Shown here: positions 1 through 9,046 of the stretch, piece by piece | Position numbering within the stretch: the first letter of the stretch is position 1 | Layout of the letters: each line of letters begins with the position of its first letter | Source: Halieaceae bacterium UBA5085 | Lineage (GTDB): Bacteria > Pseudomonadota > Gammaproteobacteria > Pseudomonadales > Halieaceae | Length of the DNA: 60,951 bases | Assembly: GCA_002414665.1 (NCBI GenBank) | Contig: DIAF01000045.1 | Coordinates: 209,869-270,819, forward strand | Reading direction: 5' to 3' | Made by a program: the position numbers and the translations under genes | The notes under the pieces: generated by a model | What the model saw: the letters and a program-made list of their open reading frames with translations, nothing else | Databases searched by the model: none | What the model was told of the DNA's origin: nothing

Positions 1-1002
1 CCCGGCCTGCGACTGCTCGGGCGGATCAAACAGTTTGCCACGCACGGCCTCGCGGTATTGGCCGGGGGTGACGCCGTTGCTGTGCCGGAAGAGCTGGGAA
101 AAATAGCTGGCATCCTGCAGGCCCAATTGCCAGGCAATTTCCGCAATGCCGAGGTTGCTGCGGCGCAGCAGGTCGCGAGCAGCGTTCATACGCAGTGCAT
201 TCAGGTAGGCCTGCGGGCTCATACCGGTCGCCTGTCGGAAGCGGCGGTGCAGGGTGCGTGGACTGACGCCGAGTGCCGGTGCCATGTCCTGCAGTGATAT
301 GGGTCCCTGCAGGCGGTCACGCAACCACTGTTGCGCCAGCAACACGGTTTCATCATGGTGGCGTCCCCGTGGTGCATCCTGCCATGCGGCGGCCTGGAAA
401 GGCTGGCGTATTTCTGGGGAAAACTGGTGCTCGACGGCGCGTGCAATGCGGCTGCCGAACCAGCCCTCTACCAGGTGTACGCAGAGGTCGGCGATGGAGT
501 TGACGCTCCCCACGCAATAGATGTTGTCGCTCTGTGTGATCAGGTGCCGGGTTTTCAGCGCGACCCGCGGGTAGCGCCGGGCAAAGCGTTCGAAGTAGTT
601 CCAGTGGGTGGTGGCGGGTCGTCCGTCGAGCAGGCCGGCCTCGGCCAGCAGGCTGCTCGCTGTCCCGACGCTGCAGATGCGCGTGCCCGATGCCGCGATC
701 GAGCGCAAGGTGTCCATCCAGGGCGCGCAGGCCCGGAGCGTGGGCAGTGGTGTCCGCCAGATCGCCGGGAGAATCAGCACATCCAGCGGTGGCAGGTCCC
801 ACTGCGACAGCTGCCCGTGCAACGTCAGACCGTTATTCAGGGTAACGGCCCCGGCACGCTCTGCCGCGAGCTGGTAGATCACACCGGGGGCCTTGCGATT
901 GTGACTGCGAGCGGTTTGCGCGGCGGCGGAAAATATCTCCATGGGGAGCGTGACGCTGGTGGCCAGGGCATCGGGGTAGAGCAGGGCGGCGACGGTGTAC
1001 AT
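1..1002 (-). CDS. GlxA-type AraC family transcriptional regulator (3' end cut by window edge)
   Basis: The minus-strand frame stays open from an ATG at 1002 to position 1, so 334 codons are visible and the C-terminus lies outside the window. The N-terminal ~190 residues look like a DJ-1/PfpI (class I amidotransferase-like) domain with the elbow-like stretch CSVGTASSLLAEAGLLDGR. The C-terminal ~110 residues hold two helix-turn-helix units (LQDMAPALGVSPRTLHRRF, then IAEIAWQLGLQDASYFSQ) and the AraC signature ending GVTPGQYR. GAGGGA lies a few bases before the ATG. It is divergent from the ketosynthase at 1128 across a 125-bp gap, so control of that gene is plausible but inferred. The effector is unknown. 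Confidence 0.88.
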   Translation of the reverse strand, partial: MYTVAALLYPDALATSVTLPMEIFSAAAQTARSHNRKAPGVIYQLAAERAGAVTLNNGLTLHGQLSQWDLPPLDVLILPAIWRTPLPTLRACAPWMDTLRSIAASGTRICSVGTASSLLAEAGLLDGRPATTHWNYFERFARRYPRVALKTRHLITQSDNIYCVGSVNSIADLCVHLVEGWFGSRIARAVEHQFSPEIRQPFQAAAWQDAPRGRHHDETVLLAQQWLRDRLQGPISLQDMAPALGVSPRTLHRRFRQATGMSPQAYLNALRMNAARDLLRRSNLGIAEIAWQLGLQDASYFSQLFRHSNGVTPGQYREAVRGKLFDPPEQSQAG

Positions 1003-1127
1003 GGTGTGGATTCCCTCATCGAAAGGCCAAAATACCATGATACTTGGCGGAATAAACATATTCATCCCGGCGGACCGCCGCCTACACTGCGCCGCTGAGG
1101 TACAGGCGATCAATTGAGGAGTGTGGT

Positions 1128-2975
1128 ATGGGGCAGGCGCGTTTGCCGGTGATTGTCGGGTTTGGCGGTATCAACGGCGCAGGGCGTGCATCGTCGCACC
1201 ACGCCTATCGACGGTTGGTGCATGATGCCCTGCCGGAGGCAATACGCACGCGCACGCTCTCTGCTCTTGCCCGGTTGATGGGGGTGGACGCGGCCGCGGC
1301 TCAGGAGGAGTATCTGCTGGCCCACACGCTGATTCGCCGGGTGGAACCCCAGCATTTCAACCCTGACGCGGTCGGTTGGAATCAACGGCTGACGGCGCGC
1401 GCCAGCAGCGGGCCATTGATGCTGCGGCTGCGTCGGCAGCAACTCCCGGCGGTCTTGCCAGCAGGCTGGCAGCTTGTGCCGGTGGGCAGCGACGAGGTCG
1501 ACGTCACTATTGCCGAACCGCTGGACCTTCTGTTGCCCACTGTGCGTGATTTTGAAGTGAAGGCCGCAGGACAACTGCCTAGCGGTTTTGATCCCGGCAC
1601 TCTGTACGCCTCGCGCAATCATCCTCGTGGCCTGCAAATGATGATTTACGCTGCATCGGACGCGCTACAAAGCATCGGGATACCCTGGGAACAGATCCAG
1701 CAGCGCGTACCGGCTGACCAGATAAGCGTGTATGCCGGCAGTGCCATGGGTCAACTTGACGCTGCGGGGGCCGGGGGGATGCTCCGTGCACGGCACAATG
1801 GGCAGCGTGTCACGTCCAAGTTCTGTCCGCTGTCCCTCGCCGAAATGCCGGCGGATTTTGTCAATGCCTACGTCCTGGGCAGCATGGGCGCGACCGGCGC
1901 AACACTGGGAGCCTGTGCCTCGTTTCTCTACAATCTTCGCCAGGGCATAGAGGATATTCGCAGCGGCCGCGCACGGGTGGTGTTCATCGGTTCCGCTGAG
2001 GCCCCGGTAAATCCGGAGGTTATGGACGGCTATGCCGCCATGGGCGCACTGGCCACCGACAAAGGGCTACGGGAGTTGGACGGGTCGAGCACCGCCGATC
2101 ACCGGCGCGCCTGTCGTCCCTTCGCTGAGAATTGCGGCTTCACCATTGCCGAGTCGGCGCAGATGATTGTGCTGTTTGACGACGCGCTGGCGGTGGAACT
2201 GGGCGCCACGGTGTTTGGCGCCGCCACCGATGTTTTCGTCAATGCGGATGGCTACAAGAAGTCCATCTCCGGCCCTGGCGTTGGCAATTACATCACCATG
2301 GCAAAGGCAACCGCCGCGACCCGGGCCCTCCTTGGTGAGTCAATGCTGCGGCGTGGGGGGCTGGTGCAGGCGCACGGCACCGGGACGCCACAGAATCGCA
2401 CCAGCGAATCCAGAATACTGTCTGAAACCGCCAAGGCCTTTGGTATCAGCGCCTGGCCGGTAGCCGCGTTGAAGTGCTACCTCGGCCATTCCCTGGGGTC
2501 GGCCTCCGGGGACCAGGTTACCGCAACGTTGGGAATCTGGGCTGACGGTGTGATACCGGGCATTACCACGATTGATGCGCTGGCAGAGGATGTGTGCCGC
2601 GAGAATCTGAACTTTGTCCTTCGCCATCAGGCCGTGGATCCGGCAGAGCAGGCCTATGCCATCATCAACTCCAAGGGCTTTGGTGGCAACAACGCATCTG
2701 CCACATTGCTCAGCCCCACTGTGGCGGCGAAAATGCTGCGAGCGCGGCACGGCGCGCGGGCGTGGCAGGAATGGCAGCAGCGCAATGAGGGTATCCTGCA
2801 GCGCCAGCGAGAATACGACGACGCATCCATTGACGGGCGTGTTGCGCCCACCTATCGCTTCGACTTCGGTGTGCTGGGTGACGGGGACATACAACACAGC
2901 GCTGAATCCATGCGCGTGGGTGAGTACGTGATTGATCTGAATCTCAACAATCCCTACGCTGATATGTGCGAGTGA
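1128..2975 (+). CDS. Stand-alone beta-ketoacyl synthase (615 aa)
   Basis: A ketosynthase of the KAS II/polyketide type that would catalyse decarboxylative Claisen condensation. All expected catalytic residues are visible: nucleophile Cys263 in GACASFLYNL, His416 in QAHGTGTPQN, and Lys449/His454 in KCYLGHSLGSASGDQ. The C-terminal motif SKGFGGNNASATLL is typical of the fold. It is longer than FabF (about 410 aa): the first ~165 residues and a C-terminal tail have no FabF counterpart. No ACP, acyltransferase or ketoreductase gene is adjacent, so it probably works with the housekeeping ACP or with partners elsewhere. GAGGAG precedes the ATG. The divergent GlxA/AraC regulator is its likely controller (inference). 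Product unknown. Confidence 0.85.
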   Translation: MGQARLPVIVGFGGINGAGRASSHHAYRRLVHDALPEAIRTRTLSALARLMGVDAAAAQEEYLLAHTLIRRVEPQHFNPDAVGWNQRLTARASSGPLMLRLRRQQLPAVLPAGWQLVPVGSDEVDVTIAEPLDLLLPTVRDFEVKAAGQLPSGFDPGTLYASRNHPRGLQMMIYAASDALQSIGIPWEQIQQRVPADQISVYAGSAMGQLDAAGAGGMLRARHNGQRVTSKFCPLSLAEMPADFVNAYVLGSMGATGATLGACASFLYNLRQGIEDIRSGRARVVFIGSAEAPVNPEVMDGYAAMGALATDKGLRELDGSSTADHRRACRPFAENCGFTIAESAQMIVLFDDALAVELGATVFGAATDVFVNADGYKKSISGPGVGNYITMAKATAATRALLGESMLRRGGLVQAHGTGTPQNRTSESRILSETAKAFGISAWPVAALKCYLGHSLGSASGDQVTATLGIWADGVIPGITTIDALAEDVCRENLNFVLRHQAVDPAEQAYAIINSKGFGGNNASATLLSPTVAAKMLRARHGARAWQEWQQRNEGILQRQREYDDASIDGRVAPTYRFDFGVLGDGDIQHSAESMRVGEYVIDLNLNNPYADMCE

Positions 2976-3006
2976 TTGCCGGCGGCGCTACCGCAGCACA
3001 CTGAAA

Positions 3007-3038
3007 CAAAAAAGGCGACCCGAGGGCCGCCTTTTTTT
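3007..3038. terminator. Bidirectional Rho-independent terminator
   Basis: An A-run, a GC-rich stem (GGCGACCC / GGGCCGCC with one mismatch) and a T-run lie between the convergent ketosynthase and TonB receptor genes. A/T tracts on both sides would serve both strands. Confidence 0.8.
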
Positions 3039-3053
3039 CGTACGGACAGCAGC

Positions 3054-5333
3054 CTACAGGTTGTAGGTAACCTCCAGGCCGATACGGCGACCTTTTGACA
3101 GGGGCGCGAAGGTGCCGCCCAGCGGTACCCCGGACAGGGCGTCGGGAAGCTGCGTATCGTTGCCGTTCAACACTTCGTCCAGCAGGTTGCGACCGTACAC
3201 CGAGAACACCCAGTGACCGTCGTTGCTGTAGAAGTCGAGGCCTGCGTCAACGCGGTTCTGCTCGTTGATGAAGCCCAGGTTGTTGTCGGTATACGCGGAC
3301 TCGTCGCGGTAGGAGTAGCTGATGCGCGAACCCAGGTACCCCCAGCTGCCAAGCTCCAGGTCGTGGTTCAGGCCCACGGTGTAGGTCAGGTCGGCTGCGC
3401 GGGGCAGGTCCAGATCCTTGTCGGCACCGTCGATCACGCCGTCACCATTCAGGTCAACCAGAACCTTGTCGTAGCTCGCATCCAGCACGCCAACGGAGGC
3501 GATGGCCACCAGGTTGTCGGTAATGCCCCAGGTGGCATCGACTTCCAGGCCCATGATGGTCGCTTCGGCCGTATTGCGCACCAGCTGAATCACCCCGATG
3601 GGGCCGGGCAGGTTGATTTCACGCTGCATGTCGTCAATCTTGTTGTAGAACACGGCCGCGTTAAGGATGCCGCGTCCGCCAAAGGACGACTTGTAGCCCA
3701 GCTCGATGCTGTCTACGGTTTCCTGGTCAAAGGGTCCGGGGGTATCCGCCGGGTTGAACGACGTGTTGCGCATGTTGTAACCACCGGAACGGGTGCCCTG
3801 GCTGTAGTTGGCATACACGAAGGCATCGTCCGACAGGGTGTAGGTCAGGCCGACCTTCGGGTTGAAGCTGCTCCAGCTGTCGTCGTCCACGAAGTCGAAA
3901 TCACAGTTGTCCAGCGTCACGATGTTGCAGGGGCTGTTGATGTTCTGGCTCAGGGAAGCGATCTCGGTTTCCTTGTCTTCTTCGGAGTAGCGCCCACCCA
4001 GGCTCAACACCAGGTTTTCATTCAGGTCGATATCAACCGAGGCGAATACCGCCCAGGTCTCCGTGAGCAGGTTGCCACCGCCGTCAAACTGGGCGGCCGG
4101 TGCCACGCCGCCGGTTGCAACACCCAGCAGTTCGCGACGTTCGTGGTAATTGATTTCGCTGTCGAAGTAGAACACACCGGTGGTGACGTTATAGCGGTCG
4201 GCGAACAGGCCGTTGTAGCGCAGCTCGTTGCTGACCTGGCGATAGTCGATCCAGGAGGGCGCATGGAACATCCACACGGGCTGTGCGTCGATGTCACCCA
4301 CGCCTTTGCCGTGGTAGTCACGCACGCCGTAGATGTTGGTGATGGTGCCGTCGCCGAAGGCTACGTCGTAGTTTAATTCGACGGTGAGGGCATTGGTTTC
4401 GTTGTCCTGCAAACCGGGTTCATCAATGGAGACATCGAAGCTTTCGCGGTCGGCGTTAAACGGTGTGCCGGGTACGCCGGAACCGTTGGTGTGGCTTTGT
4501 CCAACAGGGCCGTCGCCGGTGACCTTGCCGTATTCGTAGCGCATGATCAGTTCGAGTTCATCCGTGGGCGTGAACACGACCACCGGACGCACCATGGTCT
4601 GGCGGATGGCGCCGATGTCCTCACCATCGAACTGGTTTTCAACGAAGCCGTCATCGTCGTTGTGATAGGCGGTAAAGCGTGCGGCGAGCATGTCATTCAC
4701 CGGGCCGCCCACACTGGCCATCACATAGCGGCTGGGGCCGCCCTCCGGGCCCTGATCGATAGCGGCGCGCGCGCTGAACTCAAACTCTTCACCGGGCTTT
4801 TTACTGTTCAGCAGCACGGCGCCGCCGGTCACGTTGCGGCCGAACAGAGTGCCCTGGGGGCCACGCAGCACTTCGACGCTTTCCAGGTCGAAGGTGTCAA
4901 ACAGAATGCCATTGTTAAGGCCGATGTAGACACCATCCACCACGACACCGACGGTGGGGTCGATACCCGGAATCGAGCTGTTGACGCCCAGGCCGCGGAT
5001 CGCGAAGTTTGCTGTGCCGCGCGCTGTGCCGGCATCGTCCAGAGCGACGTTGGGCAGGCGTACCGACAGGTTGGTGAGGTCGCGGATCTTCAGGGACTCC
5101 AGCTGGTCTGCGCCCAGGGCGGAGATGGACAGGGGTACTTCCTGCGAACCTTCTTCGCGCTTCCGCGCGGTGACAACCACTTCTTCCAGCAGGGCTGAGG
5201 TACTGCGCCGCGCTTCTTCCTGCGCCTGGGCGGCGCTGGTGAAGGATGCTGCCATAACGGTGCCGAGCAGGGCGGATACGCCAATGGCCAGCGGGGTCTT
5301 CTTCATGCGATGAGGTACGTTACTGCGTTTCAT
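3054..5333 (-). CDS. TonB-dependent outer-membrane receptor (759 aa)
   Basis: Energy-coupled outer-membrane transporter. The ATG at 5333 is chosen because AGGAG sits 6-10 bases upstream and the protein then begins with a signal peptide (charged MKRSNVPHRMKK, hydrophobic core, cleavage near AQAQ). EEVVVTARKREEGSQEVPLS is the TonB-box/plug entry typical of marine receptors. The plug motifs LRGPQGTLFGRNVTGGAV and GVYIGLNNG follow, then a 22-strand-type barrel ending in GRRIGLEVTYNL. The frame stays open 72 codons further upstream, but that stretch has no signal-like features. No substrate-specific partner lies next to it, so the ligand is unknown. It is monocistronic and ends at the shared terminator. 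Confidence 0.92.
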   Translation of the reverse strand: MKRSNVPHRMKKTPLAIGVSALLGTVMAASFTSAAQAQEEARRSTSALLEEVVVTARKREEGSQEVPLSISALGADQLESLKIRDLTNLSVRLPNVALDDAGTARGTANFAIRGLGVNSSIPGIDPTVGVVVDGVYIGLNNGILFDTFDLESVEVLRGPQGTLFGRNVTGGAVLLNSKKPGEEFEFSARAAIDQGPEGGPSRYVMASVGGPVNDMLAARFTAYHNDDDGFVENQFDGEDIGAIRQTMVRPVVVFTPTDELELIMRYEYGKVTGDGPVGQSHTNGSGVPGTPFNADRESFDVSIDEPGLQDNETNALTVELNYDVAFGDGTITNIYGVRDYHGKGVGDIDAQPVWMFHAPSWIDYRQVSNELRYNGLFADRYNVTTGVFYFDSEINYHERRELLGVATGGVAPAAQFDGGGNLLTETWAVFASVDIDLNENLVLSLGGRYSEEDKETEIASLSQNINSPCNIVTLDNCDFDFVDDDSWSSFNPKVGLTYTLSDDAFVYANYSQGTRSGGYNMRNTSFNPADTPGPFDQETVDSIELGYKSSFGGRGILNAAVFYNKIDDMQREINLPGPIGVIQLVRNTAEATIMGLEVDATWGITDNLVAIASVGVLDASYDKVLVDLNGDGVIDGADKDLDLPRAADLTYTVGLNHDLELGSWGYLGSRISYSYRDESAYTDNNLGFINEQNRVDAGLDFYSNDGHWVFSVYGRNLLDEVLNGNDTQLPDALSGVPLGGTFAPLSKGRRIGLEVTYNL

Positions 5334-5633
5334 GTTGGTGCTCCTTTTAATTATACGTAGTCGTTCGCTACTGCTTGTGCGCATGTCCCCGTGCGTGCGC
5401 TGCGCTATCATTATGTTGGTCGAAGTGTCGTGGTTTAGCCTGCGGTGGACAACCGAATTATTACCGTTTTTCCGCCCGCGGGCCGAGAAGTTTACACCTG
5501 ACACATCAGACGTGGGCATAATACCTTCAGCCTCGATGAAATGCATCACCTGCCGTCCGTTTTATGCTTTTGTCAGTGGTCTGCCGATTGCTGCTATCAT
5601 GTGGGCCTGCAAAAAGCCGTCCGAGTTTTTTTC
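5334..5633. other. Divergent intergenic region
   Basis: About 300 bp between the divergent TonB receptor and nitroreductase genes. It must contain both promoters. I see no convincing operator, riboswitch or small gene; the overlapping open frames are short and lack coding character. Confidence 0.5.
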
Positions 5634-6191
5634 ATGAGCGATGTCCTGCACCATCTGCAAACCCGTAATTCCGCTGCACGACTGACAGCCCCCGCACCCA
5701 CCGCGGAGGAGCTGGAGCAGATGCTGCAGGCCGGCCTGCGAGCACCGGATCACGCCTGGTTGCGGCCCTGGCGGTTTATCATCATAGAGGGGGAGCGGCG
5801 CGAGGACTTCGGCGAGGTGCTGGAGCGCTGCCTGCTGCAGCGTGATCCGGGGGCACACAGCTCGGCGCGGGAGAAGGCCCGTGCTGCGCCGCTGCGTGCG
5901 CCGCTGCTCATGGTGGTGGTGGCTCGCTTGCAGGAGCATCCCAAAGTGCCGCTGTCGGAGCAACGCCTCTCGGCGGGCTGTGCCGCGCATGCCATACTGC
6001 TGGCCGCCGAGGCGCTCGGCTACGCTGGCATCTGGCGCACGGGCGCTGCGGCTTTCGATCCCTACGTGGGTGCAGCGCTGGGGCTTGAACCGGGGGAGGA
6101 AGTCGTATCGTTCCTGTACATCGGTACCCGGGATGGCAGTGCCAAAACGTTGCCGGCCCTGCAGACGTCTGATTTCGTCAATCGCTGGTGA
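5634..6191 (+). CDS. YdjA-like nitroreductase family protein (185 aa)
   Basis: Single-domain FMN-binding nitroreductase, NAD(P)H-dependent, cytoplasmic. The protein starts MSDVLHHLQTRNSAARL, with the family's RxS-type phosphate-binding start, followed by APDHAWLRPWRFIIIEG as in E. coli YdjA. Later come PLRAPLLMVVVARLQEHPKVP, the helix SAGCAAHAILLAAEALGYAGIWRTG, and a C-terminal EVVSFLYIGTRDG. Length matches YdjA (183 aa). The ATG at 5634 is chosen by alignment to the family; the frame is open further upstream. The physiological substrate of this subgroup is unclear. It is followed 35 bp later by a crotonase gene, possibly co-transcribed. Confidence 0.88.
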   Translation: MSDVLHHLQTRNSAARLTAPAPTAEELEQMLQAGLRAPDHAWLRPWRFIIIEGERREDFGEVLERCLLQRDPGAHSSAREKARAAPLRAPLLMVVVARLQEHPKVPLSEQRLSAGCAAHAILLAAEALGYAGIWRTGAAAFDPYVGAALGLEPGEEVVSFLYIGTRDGSAKTLPALQTSDFVNRW

Positions 6192-6226
6192 ATCCGGCGC
6201 GTGTGTTAGCGAGGAGTTAAGTGCAG

Positions 6227-7042
6227 ATGGTGATACCCGAATTTGAAACCCTTGCCCTGACGGTTGAGCAGCAAGTGGCCACCGTTGCCCTGAATCGTCC
6301 CGACAAGGCCAATTCGATGAATGCCGTGATGTGGCCCGAGCTGCAGGCCTGCTTTGAATGGCTGGATGCCGAACCCGGCGTGCGCGCGATCGTGCTGGTG
6401 GGCAATGGCAGGCATTTTTGTGCGGGATTGGATCTCGCCATGTTCAGTGGCATCAAGGGGCACTCCAGTGACCCGGCGCGGCAGGCCGAGGAATTCCGGC
6501 GCAATGTGCTACGCATGCAGGACAACCTCAGTGCCATCGAGCAGTGTCGCAAACCGGTGCTGGCCGCCATTCACAACACCTGTATCGGCGGTGGTGTGGA
6601 TCTCGTCTGCTGCTGTGACATGCGCTACGCCACCGAGGATGCGTGGTTCGCCATTCGCGAGATAGACATCGGCATGACCGCCGACGTGGGTACGCTGCAG
6701 CGCATGCCAAAGCTGGTGGCCGACGGCATCGTGCGCGAACTGGCGTACACCGGCCGCAACATGGATGCAGAGGAGGCCCGTGAGGTAGGTTTCGTGAACC
6801 GGGTATACCCGGACCGGGCCACGCTCCTGCGCGAGGTGACAGAGATTGCCCGCAGCATCGCGCGCAAGTCACCCCTGGCCGTGCGCGGCACCAAGGAAAT
6901 GATTGTGTACGCCCGCGACCACAGCGTGCGCGACGGGCTGAACCACATCGCAACGTGGAATGCGGGGATGCTCAGCCAGGTCGACCTGATGGCCGGTGTT
7001 GAGGCCCAGGCAAACAAGCGGCAGGCAACCTTCGAGGACTGA
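6227..7042 (+). CDS. Crotonase family protein, probable delta(3,5)-delta(2,4)-dienoyl-CoA isomerase
   Basis: Enoyl-CoA hydratase/isomerase fold. The oxyanion-hole pieces are HFCAGLDLAMF and CIGGGVDL. Three acidic residues match those of mammalian ECH1 dienoyl-CoA isomerase: Asp125 (GGGVDL), Glu145 (AIREIDIG) and Asp153 (TADVGTLQRMPK). The TADVGTLQR stretch is especially ECH1-like. The expected reaction shifts 3,5-dienoyl-CoA to 2,4-dienoyl-CoA during breakdown of odd-position unsaturated fatty acids. A GTG at 6221 is a possible alternative start; the ATG at 6227 is preferred for its spacing from GAGGAG at 6211. Length of 271 aa is normal for the family. Enzyme class is well supported, exact substrate inferred. 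Confidence 0.82.
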   Translation: MVIPEFETLALTVEQQVATVALNRPDKANSMNAVMWPELQACFEWLDAEPGVRAIVLVGNGRHFCAGLDLAMFSGIKGHSSDPARQAEEFRRNVLRMQDNLSAIEQCRKPVLAAIHNTCIGGGVDLVCCCDMRYATEDAWFAIREIDIGMTADVGTLQRMPKLVADGIVRELAYTGRNMDAEEAREVGFVNRVYPDRATLLREVTEIARSIARKSPLAVRGTKEMIVYARDHSVRDGLNHIATWNAGMLSQVDLMAGVEAQANKRQATFED

Positions 7043-7066
7043 ATGCGCGGTGCCTGCCCTGTGTCC

Positions 7067-7852
7067 TCAGGGATTGCCGGGCCAGTCGTCCATTTCCACG
7101 AAGGGGTGTAGCGCCAGGGCAATGCCCTCATTGACGAAGGCATCGCTTTCCAGAATGTTGCGCCGACGTACGAAGCGGCCGCCCGACGAGCGCGCGTCGA
7201 TCGCATCGGTGACGTCGAGGCCGCCGACGCTGGCGAAAATGCGTTTCAGTTCCATGTCATAAATGCTGATCTGCAGTGAGGCCACCGAGGCGCCCTGGTT
7301 CCAGTCAAACTCTGTCGAGACGCCGCTGCCGGGCCCCTGCAATGTCGGTTTGCGGGTGACACCGTGCCAGCGTGCTACACGATTGAGTCCGGAGGAAAAC
7401 GGTACCTCGGACTCCAGCAGATCGGTGAAAACCACCGCGTCGGCGTCGGTGTTTTCCCGCAGCTGATCGCGCACGCTTTGCATGATCTGCACGAAGGTGT
7501 TCATGTTCATGCGGCCGGTGGTTGGGTCCACCGGGTCACCGAAGGCGCGCACGGCCGTGTTCCAGTGCTGGGTGAATTCGCGCTGGGGAATCACTTTATA
7601 GCCATTGTCCTTCAGGTAGGTGGCGACCATGCCGTCGATGCGTGGCGCCTCCTTGTCAAGGTAGCTGCGCGAGGGCGGGCCGAGGTTGACGTGGGCGATC
7701 ACAACGGTTTTCACTTTGGTCTGGGCGAGGCGTTCCTCATCCAGCTCGTAAGGGAATACTGTGGGGTTATACGTGGCACCGCCGCAGGCGACGAGGCCTG
7801 TGAGCAGTAGCAGTACAGTGCCCAGGCGGCTCGCGCTCCGGAAATAACGCAT
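7067..7852 (-). CDS. Predicted lipoprotein of unknown function (261 aa)
   Basis: The N-terminus has a basic start, a leucine-rich hydrophobic core and a lipobox (LVAC, Cys23), so it should be lipidated and kept at an envelope membrane. The residue after Cys is Gly, which does not suggest inner-membrane retention. The mature part contains KTVVIAHVNLGPPSRSYLD, a central region DADAVVFTDLLESEVPF and a strand ASLQISIYDMELKRIFASVGGLDV, a pattern seen in periplasmic proteins of the lipoprotein/TolB-like type, but I do not recognise a named family. It is convergent with the crotonase and divergent from the esterase at 7916, with a 63-bp gap. Confidence 0.8.
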   Translation of the reverse strand: MRYFRSASRLGTVLLLLTGLVACGGATYNPTVFPYELDEERLAQTKVKTVVIAHVNLGPPSRSYLDKEAPRIDGMVATYLKDNGYKVIPQREFTQHWNTAVRAFGDPVDPTTGRMNMNTFVQIMQSVRDQLRENTDADAVVFTDLLESEVPFSSGLNRVARWHGVTRKPTLQGPGSGVSTEFDWNQGASVASLQISIYDMELKRIFASVGGLDVTDAIDARSSGGRFVRRRNILESDAFVNEGIALALHPFVEMDDWPGNP

Positions 7853-7915
7853 ACGGACTCCAGTTCGTTTATAGTGCGGTCATACTAGCAAAATCTCGAG
7901 GGAGAGGCAGCGATA

Positions 7916-8686
7916 ATGACAGCTGAAGTATTCGACTCGGTGGCGGGTGACGGCCCCGATGTGGTGCTTTTGCACGGTTTGTTTGGCATGGGCAGCAATC
8001 TGGGCGGCGTATCCCGGGCGCTGCAGGATCATTATCGGGTACACAGTCTTGACCTGCCAAACCATGGGCGCTCGCGCTGGACTGACAGTATGTCTTTACC
8101 GGAACTGGCGCAGGCCGTGGACCGGTGGATGACCCACCGGGGCCTGGAAACGGCACACTTTGTCGGCCATTCCCTGGGTGGCAAGGTGGCGATGCAACTG
8201 GCGCTGGATTCACCCTATCGGGTGGACGCACTGGTCGTGGCGGACATTGCGCCAGTGGCCTATCCGCCTTCCCACCAGGCCGTGTTTGCCGCAGTCACCG
8301 CGGTGGCCGAGGCGGGTTGCAGCAGTCGCGGTGACGCGGCGAAGGTGATGGCGCAACACCTGGATGAAGACGCTGTCATTCAATTCCTGCTGCTTAGCCT
8401 GCAGCGTGATGAGGGCGGCGTCTACCGCTGGCGCTTCAACTACCGTGTGTTGCGCGAGCAGTACCCAGCGCTGCTTGCCGCGCCGGAGCCTGTTGCGCCC
8501 TTTGACGGGCGTACGCTGTTTATTCGCGGCGAGTTGTCCGACTACGTGCAGGACGCCTATCGTCCGCAAATCGAAGCCTTGTTCCCGAATGCCGAAATCA
8601 CCGCGTTGGCGGGATGTGGACACTGGCTGCACGCTGAACAGCCGGCGCGTTTTAACCAGCGTGTGGTTGCATTCCTTGACGGTTGA
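7916..8686 (+). CDS. Alpha/beta hydrolase, YbfF-like esterase
   Basis: Serine esterase fold of 256 aa. The oxyanion motif LLHGLFGMGSNLGG is near residue 20 and the nucleophile elbow is GHSLGG with Ser86. The catalytic Asp candidate is in FIRGELSDYV and the catalytic His is His236 in GCGHWLHAEQP. The opening, DLPNHGRS and the ADIAPVAYP stretch after strand 6 closely match E. coli YbfF, an esterase active on short acyl-CoA and acyl esters; the natural substrate is unclear. Followed 33 bp later by the DUF3301 gene in the same direction, so the two probably form an operon. Confidence 0.88.
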   Translation: MTAEVFDSVAGDGPDVVLLHGLFGMGSNLGGVSRALQDHYRVHSLDLPNHGRSRWTDSMSLPELAQAVDRWMTHRGLETAHFVGHSLGGKVAMQLALDSPYRVDALVVADIAPVAYPPSHQAVFAAVTAVAEAGCSSRGDAAKVMAQHLDEDAVIQFLLLSLQRDEGGVYRWRFNYRVLREQYPALLAAPEPVAPFDGRTLFIRGELSDYVQDAYRPQIEALFPNAEITALAGCGHWLHAEQPARFNQRVVAFLDG

Positions 8687-8719
8687 ATTGCATCGCCGCT
8701 GTCATGGGGGACACTGAGG

Positions 8720-9046
8720 GTGTTCTTTACGCTGGGCGATGTGTTTGCATTACTGTTGCTTGGCCTCCTGTGTGCCTGGTTTCTGGCCTCCATCCGGGTG
8801 CGCGAGCTGGCGGTCGCCGCTGTGGACAGGGCGGGAAAGCGCGACGATTTCCAGCTGCTCGACCAGAGTGTGCACCTCAATCGAATCTCCCTGAGTCGGG
8901 ATGAACAGCGCCGCTGGCGGGTCTGGCGTCAGTATCGGTTCGATTACAGCTTTGACGGTGTGGAGCGCCATGAGGGCTATGTCATTATGCTTGGACAGCG
9001 CTTGCAGGCGATCATCGTGCGGGAACCTGAAACCACCCTGCACTAG
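8720..9046 (+). CDS. DUF3301 family small membrane protein
   Basis: A 108-aa protein with one N-terminal transmembrane helix (about residues 5-22), then a soluble domain with the family pattern LDQSVHLNRISLSRDEQRR and RQYRFDYSFDG. No biochemical function is established for the family. The start is a GTG at 8720 preceded by a GAGG-containing stretch. Its 3' end overlaps the convergent LysE gene by 4 bp. Small size and the helix suggest an inner-membrane anchored protein with its C-terminal domain on one face; which face is not certain. Confidence 0.78.
   Translation: MFFTLGDVFALLLLGLLCAWFLASIRVRELAVAAVDRAGKRDDFQLLDQSVHLNRISLSRDEQRRWRVWRQYRFDYSFDGVERHEGYVIMLGQRLQAIIVREPETTLH

Noticed and set aside
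331..1098. 255-codon plus-strand open frame opposite the AraC-type regulator
   Set aside because: The minus strand here encodes a DJ-1/HTH regulator with recognisable motifs, while the plus frame has none.
3213..4376. 387-codon plus-strand open frame opposite the TonB receptor
   Set aside because: It lies wholly antisense to a receptor with clear motifs. The protein is Val/His/Gln/Ala-rich with no domain and no ribosome-binding site; it is a GC-rich shadow frame.
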